A stretch of 64,000 nt of DNA from Streptomyces griseorubiginosus (GTDB lineage: Bacteria; Actinomycetota; Actinomycetes; Streptomycetales; Streptomycetaceae): assembly GCF_001514195.1 (NCBI RefSeq), contig NZ_KQ948734.1, positions 712,462 to 776,461 on the forward strand, given 5' to 3'. Below, piece after piece: positions 60,901 to 64,000 of this stretch. Each line of letters begins with the position of its first letter. Within the stretch, counting starts at the first letter, position 1. The notes beneath the pieces are model-generated. The model saw nothing but the letters and a program-made list of their open reading frames with translations, was not told the origin of the DNA and made no database searches. Made by a program: the position numbers and the translations under genes.

Positions 60901-63900
60901 AGGGCGACCCGACGACGACAAAGCGGCTCCAGTCGCACAACGGCACCACGGCGACTTACCAGACGACCGCGGTGACCAACTACGACGACTACGGTCGCCC
61001 GAAGGTGGTGAAGGACGCGGAGACGGCGTCGTCGCAGACGCAGTACACGTCCTCGACCGTGTACACGGACACCTACGGCCTGGCGACGAAGGCCGTCGTC
61101 ACCAACATCGACGGCTGGACGACCTCGACCGAATACGCCCCCGCCTGGGGCCAGCCGACGGCCAAGGTCGACCAGAACGGCCTGCGCACGGACCTGGCCT
61201 ACGACGGTTTCGGCCGCCTGGTCTCGGTATGGATGCCGGACCGCCCCAAGGCGAACAACTTCACCCCGTCCATCAAGTACGAGTACCTGATCCGCGGCGA
61301 CGACGGCCCGGCCGCCGTCCACACCCAGAAGATCGAGAACGACGGGACGACGTACGGCAGTGAATGGTCGCTGTACGACGGCTGGTTGAGGCCCCGGCAG
61401 GAGCAGACCCAGGGCGAGGGCGGCCGTATGGTCGCCGACACGCTGTACGACGGCTCGGGCCGCGTGGCGCAGGTCAACGACACCTACTTCACCACCAAGG
61501 CCCCGTCCTCCGACCTGTTCGACCCGGTCGACGCCGACCTGGACGCCCAGACGGAGACGACGTACGACGGCGCGGGCCGCACGACGGCGTCGATCTTCAA
61601 GGTCCAGGGCACGGAGAAGTACCGCACCACGTACACGTACGGCGGCGACCGCGTCACGACCACGCCGCCCAAGGGCGGGGTCAGGACGACGGCGGTCAAG
61701 GACGGCCGGGACCGCACGACGACCCAGATCCAGTACCCGACGGACGGCGCAGCCGTCACCACGTCCTACGGTTACAACGCGGCTGGTCTGCTCACGAGGG
61801 TGACCGACGACAAGGGCAACAACTGGACTTACACCTATGACCAGCTGGGCCGCAAGAAGACTGCGTCCGACCCCGACGCGGGCTCGTCCTCGTACACCTA
61901 CGACCTGCTGGACCGTCAGACGTCGGCCACGGTCAACGGCGACAAGACCTCCACGGTCTACGACGAGTTGGGCCGGGTGGCCTCCACCTGGCAGGGCGAG
62001 CCGACCACCGGCACCAAACTGTCGGTGTCGAAGTACGACACGGTCTACAAGGGCGAGCTGTACGGCGTCTACACCTACAAGGACGGCGCGGTCTACTCGT
62101 CGGTGACCTATCCGACCCTCGATCCCAACAACGACTACGCACCTGTCTCGACCAAGTACTTCCTGTCCAAGACCGCCGAACCGCAGTTGGGCGGGTCGTA
62201 CGAGTTCGGTGTCGAGTACGACAGGGACGGGGTGGTCGGCAAGCAGACGCTGCCCGCCATCGCTGATCTGCCCGGGGAGTCGCTTGCGAACGTCTACGAC
62301 GCCCTGCGGCGCCCCGTGGGCCTCAACACCTCCCTCGGCGGCCTGAACTACGTCACGGACGCGTCGTACTCCCCGACGTCGAACCTGGAAACCCTGGAGC
62401 TGTCCACCGGTGGGTCGACGGCGAAGAAGACCTGGATCAACAACTACTACGAGGCAGGCACCAGCCGCCTGACCAACTCCTCGGTCCGGGTCGAGGGCGC
62501 TTCGGCGGTCGCCTATGACGCCGACTACACCTACGACGCCGCCGGCGACATCCTCTCGATCGCGGACACGCCGTCGGGCGGCACGAGTGACGTGCAGTGC
62601 TTCACGTACGACGGTCTCGGCCGGGTCTCCTCGGCCTGGACGTCGTCAGTGGCGTCGAACGGCGCCAAGGGCACGGGCAGCACGGACACCTCCTGCGCGT
62701 CGGGTGCCTCGGCATCGACCGTCGGGGGAGTGGCCCCGTACTGGACGGACTACGGCTACGACACACTCGGCAACCGCACCGCCGAGACCCGCCACGGTCT
62801 GAACGGCACGGCGACGTCGACCCGCACCTACAAGTACGGCGAAACGGGCTCGGGTCCGAACGGCGGCGCGTCCGGTCCGCACACGGTGTCGTCGGTCACC
62901 CAGCAGACCGCGGCGACGAGCACGACCCCGCAGGTGACGTCCCGGGACACCTACGTCTACGACGCCTCGGGCAACACCAACAAGCGCGTCCTGGACGGCG
63001 ACACCCAGTCGCTGACCTGGGACAAGCAGGGTGAGCTGACGCAGGTCACCAACGCGGACTCGTCGGTGACGACGTACAAATACGACGCGTCCGGTGCCCG
63101 CATCCTCCGTGACACCCCGACGGAGAAGACGTTCTATCTCCCCGGCACGGAACTCCACTACGACAAGGCCACCGCCAAGGTCACGGCCACCCGCTACTAC
63201 ACCTTCGCCGGCACGACGGTCGCGATGCGGGAGGCGGACGGTGTCCACTTCCTGGCCTCGGACCACCAGGGCACGGCGGAACTGGCGGTGGACGCGAAGA
63301 CGGGCACCATCAACCGCCGTCGCATGGACGCCTTCGGCAACGCGCGGGACGAGTCGACATCCTCGGCGTCCGGCTGGGTCAACGACAAGGGCTTCGTGGG
63401 CGGTACGGTCCAGAAGTCCACTGGCCTGACGACTCTCGGCGCCCGCGAGTACGACTCGGACACCGGCCGCTTCATCTCGGCCGACCCGATCATCGACTAC
63501 ACCGATCCCCAGCAGATCAACGGTTACGCCTACGCCAACAACAGCCCGGTCTCGAACAGCGACGCGTCGGGCCTGCGTATGGCCGAGTGCGTCGGCGGCT
63601 GGAACCAGTGCGGTCCGGGTCCGAAGAAGCACTCGGGCGCGGTCGACAGTGACGGCGACGGCAGGGCGGACACGAGCGCCGGCAACAGCACCTACACGGA
63701 GGCCCAGGCCAAGGCCGACATCGCCCGCGACGCGGAGGACTCCGCGAAGCAGAAGGCGATCGCGATCGCCAAGGAACTCGGCAAGATCGCAGCCGACGAA
63801 CTGGGCATCACGGACGCCCTGGACTGCTTCACAACAGGCAACCTGGCAGCCTGCGGCAACACGGCCCTGAACGTGGTGTCGTCCTTCCTGGGCGGCGGCC

Positions 63901-64000
63901 CTCTGGCGAAGCTGGCGAAGAAGTACCTGTTCCGCTGGAACAAGGCCGCGGCGCTGGGGAAGCGGATCTGGGGTCTGGGCAAGGACCTGCTGGCCACTTT
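57972..64000 (+). CDS. Giant secreted RHS-repeat protein, 5' part (polymorphic toxin type)
   Basis: The ATG at 57972 has AGGAG upstream; the frame is open for 2009 codons to the window end. The start has a positively charged signal (PRPAWRSGRRRAAMVLGLALSIGLLPQYAP). SpvB/TcB-like sequence lies near 270-320 (WSYPMTTPPVPGGLQPTVGLSYNSQSIDGQ). Many YD repeats follow from about residue 860 (YDGFGRL, YDGAGRT, YDQLGRK, YDELGRV, YDGLGRV, YDTLGNRT). The RHS core ends with REYDSDTGRFISADPI (about 1823-1838). The last 150 residues are a non-RHS, pretoxin-type segment that continues past the window. It should be a secreted shell carrying a toxin. Confidence 0.9.
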   Translation, partial: MSSPPWFRSPRPAWRSGRRRAAMVLGLALSIGLLPQYAPTATADTGLGRPKSQTDLDAPVRGKNATPETFKKTDQAEKAAVRKTEKAHWPGAGSAEVQLTGKPAKAKGLPLIAKAAGGTKGADSVRLEMLGRQATEAAGVDGVLFTVARTDGGGTAGPARIALDYSDFADAFGGSYGSRLRLATYPSCVLTTPERKACSTPTYLKTSNDEAGQTLTATVQAARDTSGPATQLLTAGSAASSATVVAATAGGSGDGGSYKATSLAQSSQWGVDTSSGAFTWSYPMTTPPVPGGLQPTVGLSYNSQSIDGQTATTNNQGSWIGQGFSYEPGYIERSYKSCADDGHADTNGDECWAFDNATISLTGGSSGRLVKDKSGEWRISSDDNSKVEHLTGTTNGDDNGEYWKITTADGTQYWFGLNRLPGYASGNEETGSTWTVPVYGDDTGEPCYNATFADAYCTQAWRWNLDYVVDPHGNALSYFYGTETNYYTQGLKTTENGKPYIRGGYLKRIDYGQRDKQVYTTKPAAQVVFTTAERCVGSLTDCSASALTDATAADWPDVPWDQNCKANTKCPGQNSPTFWTRKKLTKITTQIRTGDSAYTPVDEWKLTHLFTDNGDASKSLWLNKIDHTGKVGTDASVPSVELYGTQLPNRVDESGDNLLPFYRYRLSGILNESGGALSVNYAANQCTTSTVPAEDSSVKRCFPVKWNPPGVTDPITDWFHKYVVGSVVQTDLTGDNANQVTSYTYLGDAGWRKTPADGISKAEYRTWSDWRGYGKVQVVTSAGTNSASNTKTEHVYFRGLDGDVNKAGATRSVKVTDSTGGSYDDSDWKAGQELETITYNGDVVTEKSVTVPWTAVTATEVRDWATYQARYVATGSVDTYTALAAGGWRHLKSSTTYDGSTGRATMVDDDGEVGVADNQCTRTEYADSASAHIYSLVSRVEKVAVDCASTPDRAKDVISDDLTYYDGSATLGAAPTKGDPTTTKRLQSHNGTTATYQTTAVTNYDDYGRPKVVKDAETASSQTQYTSSTVYTDTYGLATKAVVTNIDGWTTSTEYAPAWGQPTAKVDQNGLRTDLAYDGFGRLVSVWMPDRPKANNFTPSIKYEYLIRGDDGPAAVHTQKIENDGTTYGSEWSLYDGWLRPRQEQTQGEGGRMVADTLYDGSGRVAQVNDTYFTTKAPSSDLFDPVDADLDAQTETTYDGAGRTTASIFKVQGTEKYRTTYTYGGDRVTTTPPKGGVRTTAVKDGRDRTTTQIQYPTDGAAVTTSYGYNAAGLLTRVTDDKGNNWTYTYDQLGRKKTASDPDAGSSSYTYDLLDRQTSATVNGDKTSTVYDELGRVASTWQGEPTTGTKLSVSKYDTVYKGELYGVYTYKDGAVYSSVTYPTLDPNNDYAPVSTKYFLSKTAEPQLGGSYEFGVEYDRDGVVGKQTLPAIADLPGESLANVYDALRRPVGLNTSLGGLNYVTDASYSPTSNLETLELSTGGSTAKKTWINNYYEAGTSRLTNSSVRVEGASAVAYDADYTYDAAGDILSIADTPSGGTSDVQCFTYDGLGRVSSAWTSSVASNGAKGTGSTDTSCASGASASTVGGVAPYWTDYGYDTLGNRTAETRHGLNGTATSTRTYKYGETGSGPNGGASGPHTVSSVTQQTAATSTTPQVTSRDTYVYDASGNTNKRVLDGDTQSLTWDKQGELTQVTNADSSVTTYKYDASGARILRDTPTEKTFYLPGTELHYDKATAKVTATRYYTFAGTTVAMREADGVHFLASDHQGTAELAVDAKTGTINRRRMDAFGNARDESTSSASGWVNDKGFVGGTVQKSTGLTTLGAREYDSDTGRFISADPIIDYTDPQQINGYAYANNSPVSNSDASGLRMAECVGGWNQCGPGPKKHSGAVDSDGDGRADTSAGNSTYTEAQAKADIARDAEDSAKQKAIAIAKELGKIAADELGITDALDCFTTGNLAACGNTALNVVSSFLGGGPLAKLAKKYLFRWNKAAALGKRIWGLGKDLLAT

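Overview
The window is chromosomal DNA from a Streptomyces-type actinomycete. It has very high GC with strong GC bias at third codon positions, frequent GTG/TTG starts, mycothiol synthesis (mshB), a complete bldKABCDE-like oligopeptide importer, and dispersed short repeats that I recognise from many Streptomyces chromosomes. Gene order matches the arm of the S. coelicolor chromosome around bldK. It also follows the Mycobacterium tuberculosis Rv1165-Rv1224 block (typA, lpqW, mshB, ferredoxin, dapC, dapE, LOG-like, folP2, DivIVA-like, tag, DUF3117, O-methyltransferase, sigE, rseA, htrA, tatB), with two peptide transporters and other genes inserted.

Layout. 1-0.6 kb: 5' part of a membrane protein gene (minus). 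0.87-4.73 kb: a four-gene complex II operon on the minus strand (small coiled-coil protein, membrane anchor, flavoprotein, Fe-S subunit). 5.0-9.4 kb: an LpqW-like solute-binding lipoprotein and the ribosome-associated GTPase TypA. 9.8-16.0 kb: bldKA-E. 16.5-22.3 kb: a second complete oligopeptide ABC importer. 22.4-24.5 kb: a DPP-IV-type peptidase. 24.7-29.1 kb: small membrane protein, mshB, DUF6113-like membrane protein and a large VanW/peptidoglycan-binding-type membrane protein. 29.2-32.6 kb: an efflux-type ABC transporter with its DesK/NarL-type two-component system. 32.7-34.7 kb: SirB1/transglutaminase-like and GNAT proteins (minus). 34.8-39.4 kb: ferredoxin, dapC, an Ala/Gly/Lys-rich secreted protein, a lysozyme-like membrane protein and dapE. 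39.5-43.7 kb: LOG-like protein, dihydropteroate synthase homologue, DivIVA-like protein, 3-methyladenine glycosylase, enoyl-CoA hydratase, DUF3117. 43.8-49.0 kb: O-methyltransferase and the envelope-stress cluster sigE-rseA-htrA-tatB. 49.4-52.2 kb: an unknown conserved protein, a 17-bp tandem repeat array and a family 2 glycosyltransferase. 52.6-64.0 kb (runs off the right end): three large secreted-protein genes, an FG-GAP beta-propeller, a LamG protein and a giant RHS-repeat protein.

How the genes work together. The window brings together peptide import (two importers that probably sense or feed on extracellular oligopeptides, BldK being required for aerial growth in S. coelicolor), peptide breakdown (S9 peptidase), respiration (complex II, ferredoxin), diaminopimelate synthesis for the wall (dapC, dapE), and wall or envelope surveillance (sigma factor, ZAS anti-sigma factor, HtrA protease, TatB, VanW-like and lysozyme-like proteins). 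The right-hand 11 kb departs in style from the conserved block. It follows a roughly 500-bp AT-richer gap and encodes very large exported proteins ending in a polymorphic-toxin-type RHS protein, whose toxin tip lies beyond the window. That cluster is the best candidate for an undescribed system. Regulatory structure that stands out: an ECF-type promoter before sigE, a palindromic site buried in a terminator before the ABC/two-component operon, tandem CACGTG repeats, a 17-bp repeat array that runs into a stop codon, and a well-formed 20-codon leader ORF.
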